A stretch of DNA of 43,151 nt from Planctomycetota bacterium (GCA_020351025.1 CP070728.1:1933680-1976830), one strand, 5' to 3'; numbered from the stretch's first letter, positions 34,001 through 42,484 are shown. A program made the numbers and translations. The notes: a model not told the origin generated them from the sequence alone.

Positions 34001-34322
34001 AAGGCCTAAGAGTTGCTGTGATTTCTCTACCAAGGTATGTCCTCGATTCAATCAAAACTACTCTTTTACCATCTTGTGCAAACTCGAGTGCTGCTGCAAT
34101 ACCGGCAAATGAACCACCCGCAATTATGACATCTGCCCTGTGGAGGATCGGAAGATTTGTCTCCGGAAATCCGATTTTCGCTTCAGCCTTTTTAAATCTT
34201 ACTTTCTCAACCGCACAGCTGCTTATTCCGGATACCAGCACTGTTGCTACAGACCCGCCAACTACTCCTCCAAGAAAATCGCGACGAGATATCCGCTCGT
34301 ACTGTTTATTCTCCTCTACCAT
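31011..34322 (-). CDS. Tat-exported protein with two FAD oxidoreductase domains and a HEAT-like tail
   Basis: 1103 residues. A twin-arginine signal (SRRDFLGG at about 12-19) predicts folded export. First FAD_oxidored-type domain about 63-420, with dinucleotide loop AGGSFAGIAAALEF and ERRTYLGRE-like flavin contact (here ESRTYLGRE). Second domain about 455-860, with VVGGGTSGATAAITSAKEG, NPGLGGTGTLGG and the closing VAGKAISAKHDA. Residues about 880-1103 are helical HEAT-like repeats (EVCSASCGRVVPILEESL, GIDILISYLDD). Single-domain members of this family are common in Planctomycetota and their substrates are mostly unknown; sugar or polyol oxidation is a guess. AAGAG lies near the ATG. Two complete oxidoreductase domains in one chain is unusual. 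Confidence 0.85.
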   Translation of the reverse strand: MVEENKQYERISRRDFLGGVVGGSVATVLVSGISSCAVEKVRFKKAEAKIGFPETNLPILHRADVIIAGGSFAGIAAALEFAQDGKRVVLIESRTYLGREITATLRPWVNLGKLEQAPEPIAACLKAMEFNTTCGNIPLKLDTVKRTLEDMLLNAGVEFLYASQPVGVLVEDGAVGGLIIGNKSGRQVITGKIIIDASETAVVARVAGAEFETPSTETFKFNRTIEFDGVQTLNKRSLSVPKIIGIAGNEVSFHHGYRGEGHIYVECPMVLQYGNMDVGGLMTREIEARGRTMRLASYLINNMTEFKKANLATTSYELYGRHTTCLAGPVPKWALDFDSVSFGFTNKNLKKVKFSTSGFAGPVRNLWCLQEAARLKLAQMELINEPVSASLTGSAFAKSLIAQWDQTGTFEGTKQSKVTGSSTGGMEIKQPTSPQRGRLYEQQVVALSEVPVLRTADVLVVGGGTSGATAAITSAKEGVRTVLLELNPGLGGTGTLGGVDSYWFGRRVGFNRRVKQLVDREHKALNFVEEEWPRWNIEAKMHALLKEAKRVGAEVFFNAITIGTIVEGNQVRGVVAAGKFGVFAVLAKVVIDATGDGDVAAFAGAKYTYGSTREHAVMWFSLAQFVKPGYTQNNFTSMVDVSNIEDYTRAILAGRRRGPDCHDHGVYIASRETRHIKGSVVLTLTDQLRQRQWDDVINIHYSNCDLKGKTASDWFRMGLIPPNLEIEIPYRSLLPEGLENILVAGKAISAKHDALPAIRMQADLENLGGVVALAAAQAVREKVSPRQINIAKLQKRLVKAGLLPKEVLQRKTKQKYYNDGELKALVESLSGEKPLYSYSVMKMGEVFREKIPIVEVCSASCGRVVPILEESLSQAQGKRRVLLAQALAMFESTMGVAELVAEIEQHLAGDKLPARTSEVLYTQRPPDQGAMPDVVYLIYSLGMTRDRRNLAIWDKVTELLSPTEEDFNDRYKGTFYYVDAVCYGAELLGQVEAVPILNKIHSYACLRNLVIKDEFQRDFVHERRAFLEVSIGRALVRCGSSVGIDILISYLDDNRAILAEFAHTTLVAIAGRDYGKDSRAWRSWLNEVKDSFKPCPLLERLDG

Positions 34323-34489
34323 ATTTTCTCTTGGCTCTTTTTGTCCTTAACAGAACAAAACCTCAACAATACCGGTCTTCCCTTAATACTACCAAACATA
34401 GTGCTGTGCGTACTACAATTTATTTAGGAAATCCGAATGGAATGGTCTAAATGGTTGGAATTGAGACTTTGGCTGAGGTGTAGTATCAA

Positions 34490-34810
34490 TTACGATTTTC
34501 TGAACACCGCAACGACATTTTCGACTTCGACTACGAACAGCCGGTTGTCGCCTTCGAAATCCACGGGTATGGCCCCTTTAGGATTGAACAAGACCTTATC
34601 GTATTGACGCAGCGGTATATCCGGTGAGTTTTCAATCTCAGCGGAGATGGCTACAACTCGCCCGGTTATCGTGGGGATTTCTATATTGTCCGGAAGCTTG
34701 ATTCCGCCTTTGGTCTCTTTCTTGTCCTCGTCTTTACGGATAAGGACGCGCTTGCCTATCGGCTCAACCGTTTCAAGCGACTTCACTTCGATTTGGTCTT
34801 TTTTATTCAT
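34490..34810 (-). CDS. groES: Co-chaperonin GroES-like protein
   Basis: 106 residues, slightly longer than the usual 95-97 because of an N-terminal extension (MNKKDQIEVKSLE). The GroES fold is clear: VEPIGKRVLIRKDEDKKETKGGIKLPD, then GRVVAIS, YDKVLFNPKGAIPVDFEG and VEVENVVAVF. The mobile loop that contacts GroEL is present (KETKGGIKLP). No groEL is adjacent; it is transcribed alone from a TATAAT promoter. It may be a second, specialised GroES or simply unlinked from groEL. Confidence 0.9.
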   Translation of the reverse strand: MNKKDQIEVKSLETVEPIGKRVLIRKDEDKKETKGGIKLPDNIEIPTITGRVVAISAEIENSPDIPLRQYDKVLFNPKGAIPVDFEGDNRLFVVEVENVVAVFRKS

Positions 34811-34858
34811 TTTCAGACTGTTCCAGTAAAGCAGCCTACTTCAAATACCACTCTATAT

Positions 34859-34887
34859 ATTATAACAGCTATCAGTCAATTCTGCAA
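34859..34887 (-). promoter_or_regulatory. Promoter for groES
   Basis: On the minus strand: TTGCAG (34887-34882), 17-bp spacer, perfect TATAAT (34864-34859). Start of transcription would be near 34852, about 40 nt before the ATG. No CIRCE-type inverted repeat is visible. Confidence 0.55.
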
Positions 34888-34934
34888 ATTTTTACTCTTT
34901 GGTGGTTACAGACCTTCTATTAAATACGACAGCT

Positions 34935-37307
34935 TTAGCTTTTTGTTTTATTTCTAACTCTCTTGGCCTTTTTTCTTCCCAGGATTTGGTTGGCTTCTTC
35001 TGGTGTTTGTGGCGGCCATTGCCCCGCTTCTTGAAATTGCTTTAATTTGTCCAGCACCTTGTAACTGATGATGGTTCTGCATCTCGGGAACTTATTACAG
35101 CCTAAGAATGGCCCTCGCTTGCTTTGCCTGATTACCAATTCCCCATCTTTGCATTTGTAACACTTTATTCCCGTTGGCTTTGCCGCTGGCTTGGGTGGCA
35201 AAGCGTTGCCGTCCTTGTCTAACTTAAGTGTTGTTTTGCAGTTTGGATACCCAGAGCATCCAAGAAATGGACCGAAGCGCCCACGCTTATAAACCATTAC
35301 CTTGCCGCAAACAGGGCATTTGTGCTCGCTTTCCTGCACCTCCACCTGCTTGCCTTCTCTGTCGCAGGGACAGGCAAATTTGCATTTCGGATACCCCGAA
35401 CAGCTCAAAAATCTGCCGTTCTTGCCGAATCTATAAACTAACTCTTTGCTGCACTTCGGGCATTTGTATTCGCTCGGACTGGCTTCTGCTTTGGCATGTT
35501 TCATCTCCGCCGCTGCCGTGTCGAGGTTTTGCTTGAACGGACCATAAAATTCCCGCAAAACTCCAAGCCAGTCAATGTGCTGCTCCTCAATCTTATCCAA
35601 CTGCTCTTCCATATACCGCGTAAAAGCAATATCCATTATTCGAGGGAAGTACTCATTGAGTTTGTCCGTAACCACCTCGCCTAAATCTGTTGCTAAGAAC
35701 TTTTTATCTTTCTGCTCAACGTAGCCTCTTTCCTGAATCGTGCTGATGATTGTCGCGTATGTGCTGGGTCGCCCGATTCCTTCCTTCTCCAGTGCCTTTA
35801 CCAATGAGCCTTCCGTATATCGAGCGGGCGGCTTGGTAAAATGCTGCTCAGCTTTTATATCAACTGGCGCTAATCTCTGACCTTTTTGTAAAACCGGTAG
35901 TTGCTGCTGGCTCGATTTAGTTTGCCATATCTTACTAAAACCATCGAAAACTAAAACACGTCCTGTAGATGTATAGAAACACCGTCCAATCGAAGTTTCA
36001 GCTGCGATATCCACGTTTGTTATATCCCATTTCGCTCCTGCCATCTGGCACGCCACAAAACGACGCCATACTAAGTCATATAGTTTGTATTGCTCATTAG
36101 TTACCAATGGTTTTATCTCTGAGGGCGTCAGGTCAACATCCGTTGGCCTAATCGCTTCATGTGCCTGCTGAGCATTTTTCTTGGATGCATAAACCCTCGC
36201 ATTAGCTGGAAGATAATCACCGCCAATATGCTTGCTGATATAGTTACGCACTTCATTAATAGCTTCACTGGATAAATCTGTGCTGTCTGTTCTCATATAG
36301 GTTATAAGCCCGAGATAACCCATTGACCCTAAATTAATACCTTCATATAATTGCTGAGCTACACGCATAGTCCTTTTTGTAGCAAAACCCAGCCGATTTG
36401 CAGCCGTCTGCTGAAGTGTCGATGTTATAAATGGCGGCGACGGCTGGGAAACCGATTCCTTCCTTTCTATACCGGCTACCTCAAACTCCGCCTCCTTTAG
36501 AGCGACGAAAAACTTCTCTGCTTGTTCTTTATTGGATGCCTCGAATTTCTCTTCGCCAACCTTGGCAAGTTCTGCCTTAAATGCATTATGTTCAAAAAGC
36601 CATTTGTTTTGTTCAGCAAGGGTTGGGGGTTTGTCGCTTTCGCTCTTAGGCGTAACAAAATCTAACCATTCATGTGTGTAATTGCTTTGCAGGTCAGTGC
36701 TAAAAACAGCAGGGATAAGCCAGTATTCTCTCGGTTTAAAGGCCCGGATTTCCCTCTCTCTTTCCACAACTATCTTAACTGCAACAGACTGTACCCGCCC
36801 AGCCGACAGCCCCCTGGCGACTTTCTTCCACAATAGCGGGCTTATCTGATAGCCCACTATCCGGTCGAGGATTCGCCTGGCCTGCTGTGCCTTAACCTTG
36901 TCCATATCGAGCTTGCCAGGCTCGGCAAAGGCCTGCTTTATTGCTGCTTTGGTTATGGCGTTAAAAATCACTCGATACGTCCTCTCTTCAGGAACGCCGA
37001 GGATTTGGGCTAAATGCCACGCGATTGCCTCTCCTTCACGGTCAAGGTCGGTAGCAAGATAAAGCTCCCCGCATTTTTCTACTGCAGCTTTTAGACTCTG
37101 GACAGTCCGCTTTCGACCAGGATTGATTACATAAGTAGGGTGAAAATCATCCTCAATGTCGACTCCAAAGTTTTTCGCAGGCAAATCTCGCACGTGACCC
37201 ATCGACGATTTTACTTCGAAGTCCGAGCCGAGGTATTTATTGATTGTTCTCGCCTTAGCCGGCGATTCAACAACTACCAATGATTTCTTAGAATTCGTTT
37301 TCGCCAT
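34935..37307 (-). CDS. topA: DNA topoisomerase I
   Basis: 790 residues. Type IA topoisomerase: Toprim domain (about 8-145: LVVVESPAKARTINKYLG, ATDLDREGEAIAWHL with the metal-binding acidic residues), cleavage/religation domains with active-site Tyr337 in LITYMRTDSTDLS, and three C-terminal Topo_C zinc fingers (about 620-760, each C-x2-C...C-x5-C type: CPKCSKEL/CSGYPKC, CPVCGKVM/CSGYPNC, CYKCKDGEL/CNKFPRC). It relaxes negative supercoils. A basic tail (GRKKAKRVRNKTKS) ends the chain. The ATG has little ribosome site. Confidence 0.97.
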   Translation of the reverse strand: MAKTNSKKSLVVVESPAKARTINKYLGSDFEVKSSMGHVRDLPAKNFGVDIEDDFHPTYVINPGRKRTVQSLKAAVEKCGELYLATDLDREGEAIAWHLAQILGVPEERTYRVIFNAITKAAIKQAFAEPGKLDMDKVKAQQARRILDRIVGYQISPLLWKKVARGLSAGRVQSVAVKIVVEREREIRAFKPREYWLIPAVFSTDLQSNYTHEWLDFVTPKSESDKPPTLAEQNKWLFEHNAFKAELAKVGEEKFEASNKEQAEKFFVALKEAEFEVAGIERKESVSQPSPPFITSTLQQTAANRLGFATKRTMRVAQQLYEGINLGSMGYLGLITYMRTDSTDLSSEAINEVRNYISKHIGGDYLPANARVYASKKNAQQAHEAIRPTDVDLTPSEIKPLVTNEQYKLYDLVWRRFVACQMAGAKWDITNVDIAAETSIGRCFYTSTGRVLVFDGFSKIWQTKSSQQQLPVLQKGQRLAPVDIKAEQHFTKPPARYTEGSLVKALEKEGIGRPSTYATIISTIQERGYVEQKDKKFLATDLGEVVTDKLNEYFPRIMDIAFTRYMEEQLDKIEEQHIDWLGVLREFYGPFKQNLDTAAAEMKHAKAEASPSEYKCPKCSKELVYRFGKNGRFLSCSGYPKCKFACPCDREGKQVEVQESEHKCPVCGKVMVYKRGRFGPFLGCSGYPNCKTTLKLDKDGNALPPKPAAKPTGIKCYKCKDGELVIRQSKRGPFLGCNKFPRCRTIISYKVLDKLKQFQEAGQWPPQTPEEANQILGRKKAKRVRNKTKS

Positions 37308-37375
37308 TTACGAACCAAAATCCACGTTTCGCTATTCACCAATCGGACGTTTCGCTAATAAAATTTAGAAATGCA

Positions 37376-37404
37376 CAAATATAAGTAGCTTGAGGAATTG
37401 TCAA
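37376..37404 (-). promoter_or_regulatory. Possible promoter for topA
   Basis: On the minus strand: consensus TTGACA (37404-37399), 17-bp spacer, TATTTG (37381-37376). It lies between the rdgB stop (37427) and the topA start (37307), so topA could be transcribed separately from the arg genes. Confidence 0.45.
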
Positions 37405-37426
37405 GAAAAATCAATTTCCGGCATTT

Positions 37427-38044
37427 TTAGCCTGTTGACAAAAGCTTTTCGAGTAACGGCTTCAGTTTTCGAATGGCATTGCCGCGATGAGAGATTGCGT
37501 TCTTTTGGTCGCGGCTTAGTTGCGCAACGGTTTTATTCAAATCCGGTACAAAAAAAATTGGGTCGTAGCCAAAACCATTAGCTCCGATTTCTTCTTCACC
37601 AATAAAGCCTTCCAATGTTCCTTCAGTCTCTGCCAAAATCTTAGCGGGACTCGCTAAACACAAATGACATACAAACCTCGCCGTCCTTTTTACTCTGGGC
37701 ACCCCTTCTAAGAGTTTCAACACCTTGGCCATATTCTTATGGTCAAGCATTACCCTGTCAGCCTCTTTCTCTCCGGAGAACCTTGCCGATTTAACCCCTG
37801 GCTCACCCCCTAATGCATCGACTGCTAACCCCGAATCATCGGCAATCGTCCATAAACCCGTGGCTTTTGCATACCCAAGGGCCTTTGTGCGCGCATTCTC
37901 AGCAAAAGTTTTGCCGTCTTCTCTTACCTCGCCGACATCACTGAAATCCGACAGACTTACCCAGTCAATATCGGCATCAAGCATGGAAGTTATCTCCGCA
38001 ATCTTCCCCGGATTGCCAGTGGCAATGAGAATTTCACGTTTCAT
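37427..38044 (-). CDS. rdgB: RdgB/HAM1 XTP/dITP diphosphatase
   Basis: 205 residues, full length. It cleans the nucleotide pool by hydrolysing dITP, XTP and similar triphosphates. Signatures: ATGNPGKIAEI at the start, ADDSGLAVDALGG, GVKSARFSGEKE, and the substrate-binding EEIGANGFGYDPIF with SHRGNAIRKL near the end. It begins 16 bp after argF on the same strand and may be the last gene of the arg operon. Confidence 0.95.
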   Translation of the reverse strand: MKREILIATGNPGKIAEITSMLDADIDWVSLSDFSDVGEVREDGKTFAENARTKALGYAKATGLWTIADDSGLAVDALGGEPGVKSARFSGEKEADRVMLDHKNMAKVLKLLEGVPRVKRTARFVCHLCLASPAKILAETEGTLEGFIGEEEIGANGFGYDPIFFVPDLNKTVAQLSRDQKNAISHRGNAIRKLKPLLEKLLSTG

Positions 38045-38060
38045 CCGTTTTGTGTCCCCA

Positions 38061-38972
38061 TTAGCCCATCAGTTTCTTCAAAAGGGCCCGCTGGAAGTGC
38101 AGCCGGTTCTCGGCTTGGTCGAACATAATCGAATTGGCAGACTCCGCCACTTCATCGGTGATTTCATACCCGCGATAAGCCGGCAAACAATGCATAATCT
38201 TGGCATCCGCAGGTGCTTTCTTTACAAGCCCCGCGTTTACCTGAAAACCTGCAAAGTCGGCAATCCGTTTTTCCTTCTCTGCCTCCTGTCCCATACTTAC
38301 CCACGTATCGGTGTAGATGATATTGGCCCCGCCGACCGCCTCAGCAGGGTCGTTTGTCTGCACAACTGCTTTGGCTGATATTTGATTTGCCTTTTCGATT
38401 GTTTCGGCATCGAGCTCGTAGCCATCCGGCCCTGCAATGACCATCTTCATACCCAATTTCGCGCAGGCAAACACCAGCGACCGCGCCACATTATTACCGT
38501 CACCGACATAGGCAATCTTTACACCCTTTAATTTCCCGCAGTGCTCTTCTATAGTAAGTACGTCAGCCATTGCCTGGCAGGGATGCAGCCAGTCTGTCAG
38601 GGCGTTTATTACCGGCACCGTTGCAAATTTCGCTAATTCCGTAACAGTGCTGTGCTCAAAGGTCCGTGCCATTATGCCGTTGACGTATCTGCTTAAGACT
38701 CTCGCTATATCTTTGATTGGCTCGCGTTTGCCGATGCCGCCTATATCTTCTGGCTTGACATAAATTGCATCGCCGCCTAAATCTGACATTGCAACCTCGA
38801 AGCTTATTCGCGTTCGCAGACTCGGCTTCTCAAATAGCATCGCCAGAGTCTTGCCGGAAAGGCACAAGTCACGGCTGCCGCTTTCGTATAATCTCTTGAG
38901 CTGCCCGCTCAGCTTCAACAGCTCCTCTAATTCCTCTACCGAGCAGTCATTTATCGAAAGAAAATCTTTCAT
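38061..38972 (-). CDS. argF: Ornithine carbamoyltransferase
   Basis: 303 residues from the ATG at 38972 (AAGG eight bases upstream); a GTG at 38987 inside the end of argD is an alternative. It makes citrulline from ornithine and carbamoyl phosphate. Carbamoyl-phosphate motif FEKPSLRTR, ornithine/Asp loop with HPCQAMAD, and the HCLPAYRG cysteine-containing signature are all present. It follows argD almost directly. Confidence 0.96.
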   Translation of the reverse strand: MKDFLSINDCSVEELEELLKLSGQLKRLYESGSRDLCLSGKTLAMLFEKPSLRTRISFEVAMSDLGGDAIYVKPEDIGGIGKREPIKDIARVLSRYVNGIMARTFEHSTVTELAKFATVPVINALTDWLHPCQAMADVLTIEEHCGKLKGVKIAYVGDGNNVARSLVFACAKLGMKMVIAGPDGYELDAETIEKANQISAKAVVQTNDPAEAVGGANIIYTDTWVSMGQEAEKEKRIADFAGFQVNAGLVKKAPADAKIMHCLPAYRGYEITDEVAESANSIMFDQAENRLHFQRALLKKLMG

Positions 38973-38976
38973 CTTT

Positions 38977-40155
38977 TTAGCCTTCACTTAAAACACTATC
39001 GAGAATATCAATGGCCTTGTCGATTTGGCTCTTATTAACAATCATTGGCGGCATAAAACGCAAAACAGTTTCATTCGTGCAGTTTATACGCAGACCATTC
39101 TCCAGACATTTATCTACTATGTCACTCCCCGGCCCTTTTAATTGAACGCCGATCATCAGGCCGATGCCGCGGACATGGTCTATAATCGAGTGTTTTTCCT
39201 TTAGTTGATTGAGTTTGTCTTTCGCGTATTCGCCAAGTTCGACGGCGTTTTCCAAAAGCTTCTCTTGTTCTATAGCCTCAATGGTTGCCACCGCCGCTGC
39301 ACACGCCAATGCATTGCCCCCGAACGTAGAGGCGTGCTTGCCGGGTACTAACGATGAAGCTATCTCTTCTTTGGCCATCATCGCTCCTATGGCTACACCC
39401 CCACCCAGCGCCTTGGCCATCGTCATTATATCAGGCTCAACGCCAAAGTGCTGGTATGCGAACCACTTGCCCGTCCGCCCCGCTCCTGTCTGAACTTCGT
39501 CTAAAATCATCACCGCGCCATTTACATCGCACAGTTCGCGAATTGCCTCCAGATATTCTTTCGTTGCTATATTTATGCCGCCTTCGCCCTGAATCGCCTC
39601 GACTAATACTGCTGCAACCTCATCGCTGAACGCCGCTTTAAGTGCGCCGACGTCATTAAACGGAACATATAAAAACCCCGGCAAAAGCGGCAGAAAACCT
39701 TCGTGATACTTTGGTTGAGCCGTTGCTGCAACCGTTGCGAATGTACGACCGTGAAAGCTGCCCTCAGCGGTGATGAACTTGTATTTCTCCTGCGAGGTGT
39801 ATAGCCGTGCCAGTTTCAATGCCGCCTCATTCGCCTCTGCCCCACTGTTGCAGAAAAAGCACTTGCCCCCGAATGCTCGCTCACTGAGTAGCTTTGCCAA
39901 TTTGCCCTGTGGCTCGGAATAAAATGTATTATCGATGTGCAGAAGCTCACCAGCCTGCTTGCGTATCGCCTCTACCACCTTTGGATGGCAGTGACCTATC
40001 CCGCTGACCGCCCAGCCCGGAAACATATCAAGAATTTCTTTACCGTCACTGTCATAGCAGTAACAGCCCTGCCCCTTAACGATAACTCGCGGCAGACGCG
40101 AATAATTCGCAATAACATATTTATCAAACAATTCAATCGTCTCCTTTGTAGTCAT
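38977..40155 (-). CDS. argD: Acetylornithine aminotransferase
   Basis: 392 residues, class III PLP aminotransferase. Motifs: FFCNSGAEANEAALKLAR (phosphate site), GSFHGRTFATVAATAQ, VLVEAIQGEGGI, MILDEVQTGAGRTGKWFAYQ and the Schiff-base lysine in MTMAKALGGGVAIG, then STFGGNALACAAA. It forms N-acetylornithine from the semialdehyde; family members can also act on succinyl-diaminopimelate precursors. Its start lies 69 bp downstream of argB, across a REP-like palindrome. Confidence 0.95.
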   Translation of the reverse strand: MTTKETIELFDKYVIANYSRLPRVIVKGQGCYCYDSDGKEILDMFPGWAVSGIGHCHPKVVEAIRKQAGELLHIDNTFYSEPQGKLAKLLSERAFGGKCFFCNSGAEANEAALKLARLYTSQEKYKFITAEGSFHGRTFATVAATAQPKYHEGFLPLLPGFLYVPFNDVGALKAAFSDEVAAVLVEAIQGEGGINIATKEYLEAIRELCDVNGAVMILDEVQTGAGRTGKWFAYQHFGVEPDIMTMAKALGGGVAIGAMMAKEEIASSLVPGKHASTFGGNALACAAAVATIEAIEQEKLLENAVELGEYAKDKLNQLKEKHSIIDHVRGIGLMIGVQLKGPGSDIVDKCLENGLRINCTNETVLRFMPPMIVNKSQIDKAIDILDSVLSEG

Positions 40156-40191
40156 ATTTCACATCTCGTAGCCTGTATTTTGTATCTTCTC

Positions 40192-40223
40192 ATTGCGAGC
40201 ATCGCAGAGCGATGCGTGGCAAT
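40192..40223. repeat. REP-like palindromic element after argB
   Basis: An imperfect palindrome: ATTGC (40192-40196) with GCAAT (40219-40223) as outer arms, and a perfect 7-bp inner stem GCATCGC (40199-40205)/GCGATGC (40209-40215) around a 3-nt loop. It ends two bases before the argB stop codon (40225-40227) and sits in the 69-bp argB-argD gap. Its form resembles small interspersed repeats with TTGCGAG...GGCAATCTC ends found in many bacterial genomes. Confidence 0.65.
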
Positions 40224-40224
40224 C

Positions 40225-41103
40225 TCAATTCTTAATTATCTGCGTCCCTACGCCCTTGTCGGTGTATATCTCTAATAGCAGTGAATGTTCAATCCGCCCA
40301 TCGATAATGTGTGCCTTCTTGACTCCTGCCTCTAGCGCCGTCAGGCACGCCTCTACTTTCGGCAGCATTGCATCGGTGATAATACCCGAATCAATCATTT
40401 CTTTAATTTGCTCCTGGTTCATACTTGAGACCCAGCTTTCCGGGTCATTGATATCCGTTCGTATCCCGTGAGTGTCACTTACCACCACTAACTTTTCAGC
40501 CTGCAGTACTGCCGCCACCTTGCCGGCTGCTCCGTCCGCATTTACATTCAGTTTGCCTCCGCTTTTATCCTGCGCCAACGGCGCGATAACAGGTATAGTG
40601 CCGGACTCGCAAAGCGTCTTTAGCAAATGGCCGTTTACCTCTGTAATATGCCCCACCAGACCAAGGTCCAGCTTTCGCCCATCTTCGCCCGATAGTCTCA
40701 ATGGCTCGGCAAACAACACACAACTGCTCAGTGAATGTAGTCCCGTCGGATAACACCCCAATTCCTTGAGTGTTTCACAGATTGGTATATTGATTTTGTT
40801 AACCAGCGTATGCTCTGCTATAGTCAGCGTCCGCTCATCGGTATAACGAAGTCCCTGCACCCAAACCGCCTCAAGGCCTGCTTCGTTCATCGCCTTGGTA
40901 ATCGTTTTACCGCCACCGTGCACAATAAGAGGCTGTATCCCTACCGTTGCCATAAACGCCACGTCCGTTAACAGCTTTCTTTGCAGACCGCTATCATCAA
41001 GAATGCTGCCGCCCAATTTCACTACAACTATCTGGCTGCGAAACTGACGAATATAGCCCATCGCTTCAATAAGTGCACCGGCTTTGGCAATTGCTTCTTT
41101 CAC
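40225..41103 (-). CDS. argB: Acetylglutamate kinase
   Basis: 292 residues from GTG 41103, chosen because AGGAG lies nine bases upstream; a TTG at 41109 would sit only three bases from it. It phosphorylates N-acetylglutamate in arginine synthesis. Motifs of the amino-acid kinase family: VVVKLGGSILDD, IVHGGGKTITKAM, LVGHITEVNG, LNVNADGAAGKVA and a C-terminal DAMLPKVEACLTAL followed by KKAHIIDGRIEHSLLLEI. An N-terminal helix (KEAIAKAGALIEAM) suggests the arginine-inhibited hexameric type. First gene of the arg run. Confidence 0.95.
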   Translation of the reverse strand: MKEAIAKAGALIEAMGYIRQFRSQIVVVKLGGSILDDSGLQRKLLTDVAFMATVGIQPLIVHGGGKTITKAMNEAGLEAVWVQGLRYTDERTLTIAEHTLVNKINIPICETLKELGCYPTGLHSLSSCVLFAEPLRLSGEDGRKLDLGLVGHITEVNGHLLKTLCESGTIPVIAPLAQDKSGGKLNVNADGAAGKVAAVLQAEKLVVVSDTHGIRTDINDPESWVSSMNQEQIKEMIDSGIITDAMLPKVEACLTALEAGVKKAHIIDGRIEHSLLLEIYTDKGVGTQIIKN

Positions 41104-41194
41104 GTACAATAACTCCTAAGAGATAGCTGTTGAGTAAAGACGAAAGTCTATTATCACTGCCGTAATTCGTCAAGTGATATTTACTTTCTCGCTT

Positions 41195-42484
41195 TCAGTC
41201 AACGATGGCTTGATAGGTAAGAACCTTCAATTCCTGCGTAAACCTGCCTGTATAAGGCATAAACTGCGTCATAAAGATACCAATCAGCTCTTCCTCAGGG
41301 TCAACCCAGAAACCCGTGCTGGCCGCACCGCCCCAGCTATATTGACCAGCTGTACCCAATATCCCTGTTTGAGATGCGTCCATAATAACCGCAAAGCCCA
41401 GACCAAAACCATATCCATTAAGGTCACCTCCGCCATAGGGCAGCAACTCATCCGGCAAATTGTTGGTAGTCATAAGTTCAACGCTCTTACGGCTCAATAG
41501 CCGCACACCATCCAGTTCGCCGCCATTAAGTAGCATCTGGCAAAATCGCATATAATCGGGCGCCGTCGATACTAATCCACCACCACCCGAAAAAAATCGA
41601 GTCGATTTTGTAAATCTGCCCCATTTGTCCGTGTCGCCGGGCTCAAGGCCACCAGATTTTGCCTCCTTATATAACGCTGCAGCTCGACCCATCTTCTCAT
41701 CCGGAACATAAAAGCCACTGTCCTTCATTTCAAGTGGCTCAAATATCCGCTCCTCTAAAAACTCATCAAATCGCATACCCGAAATTACTTCAACTAAGTA
41801 TCCGAGTACGTCAACTGATATACTATACTTCCATTTGCTCCCAGGCTGGTTGGCAAGCGGAAGCTTAACCAATTTCCCAATCATTTCCTTAAGTGTTTGC
41901 TCCCACCCGAATATCTCCGCCTCCTCGTACATCTCATCTACAACCGTTTCTTTACTTAACCCGTATGCTAGGCCCGATGTATGTGTCAATAGGTTATATA
42001 TCGTTATCTCACGCTTCGGCTCGCAAACTTCAACTCCCGAATCAGTCTTTCTTACAAAGACTTTGACGTCCTTGAACTCCGGAATGAATTTTGACACAGG
42101 GTCATTTAGCTGAAAATGACCTTCCTCGTAAAGCATCATCACTGCAACACTGGTAACAGGTTTGCTCATCGAGTAGATTCTAAATATCGTATCAGCCTGC
42201 ATCGGTTTCTTTGTTTCGATATCCATCACACCAAAACACTCGAAGTGGGCCACTTTACCTCGCCGCGCCACCATCGTAACTATACCTGCAACTTTATTCT
42301 CGTCAACGTATCCCTGCATAACCTTGTTAATCCGTTCCAGCCGCTGCGATGACAGGCCTACCTCTTCAGGTGTTGCTCTGGCAAGCCCTTTCTTTGCAAT
42401 TGCACACTGCTGCATACGCCTCACCGGCTGACACGAAACCACCGCCATCACAAACAAAATGAGTAATTTACTGAACCGAGTCAT
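41195..42484 (-). CDS. Class C beta-lactamase-like serine hydrolase lipoprotein
   Basis: 429 residues with a lipoprotein signal (lipobox VVSC). The Beta-lactamase/esterase EstB-type fold is shown by SMSK at residues 105-108 (S-x-x-K, catalytic serine and lysine), the tyrosine motif in KWKYSISVDVLGYL and the C-terminal WGGAASTGFWVDP in place of the K-T-G box. Such proteins are usually esterases or D-amino-acid peptidases rather than true beta-lactamases. It begins two bases after the stop of the upstream partial gene, so both are one transcription unit. Confidence 0.9.
   Translation of the reverse strand: MTRFSKLLILFVMAVVSCQPVRRMQQCAIAKKGLARATPEEVGLSSQRLERINKVMQGYVDENKVAGIVTMVARRGKVAHFECFGVMDIETKKPMQADTIFRIYSMSKPVTSVAVMMLYEEGHFQLNDPVSKFIPEFKDVKVFVRKTDSGVEVCEPKREITIYNLLTHTSGLAYGLSKETVVDEMYEEAEIFGWEQTLKEMIGKLVKLPLANQPGSKWKYSISVDVLGYLVEVISGMRFDEFLEERIFEPLEMKDSGFYVPDEKMGRAAALYKEAKSGGLEPGDTDKWGRFTKSTRFFSGGGGLVSTAPDYMRFCQMLLNGGELDGVRLLSRKSVELMTTNNLPDELLPYGGGDLNGYGFGLGFAVIMDASQTGILGTAGQYSWGGAASTGFWVDPEEELIGIFMTQFMPYTGRFTQELKVLTYQAIVD

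Noticed and set aside
33507-34112. 201-codon open frame antisense to the FAD gene
   Set aside because: Lies wholly opposite a well-supported oxidoreductase domain; composition follows the complementary strand and no motif is present.
41195-42484. True antibiotic-resistance beta-lactamase
   Set aside because: The S-x-x-K motif is there but the K-T-G box is replaced and the protein is a lipoprotein resembling EstB-type esterases; no resistance context.
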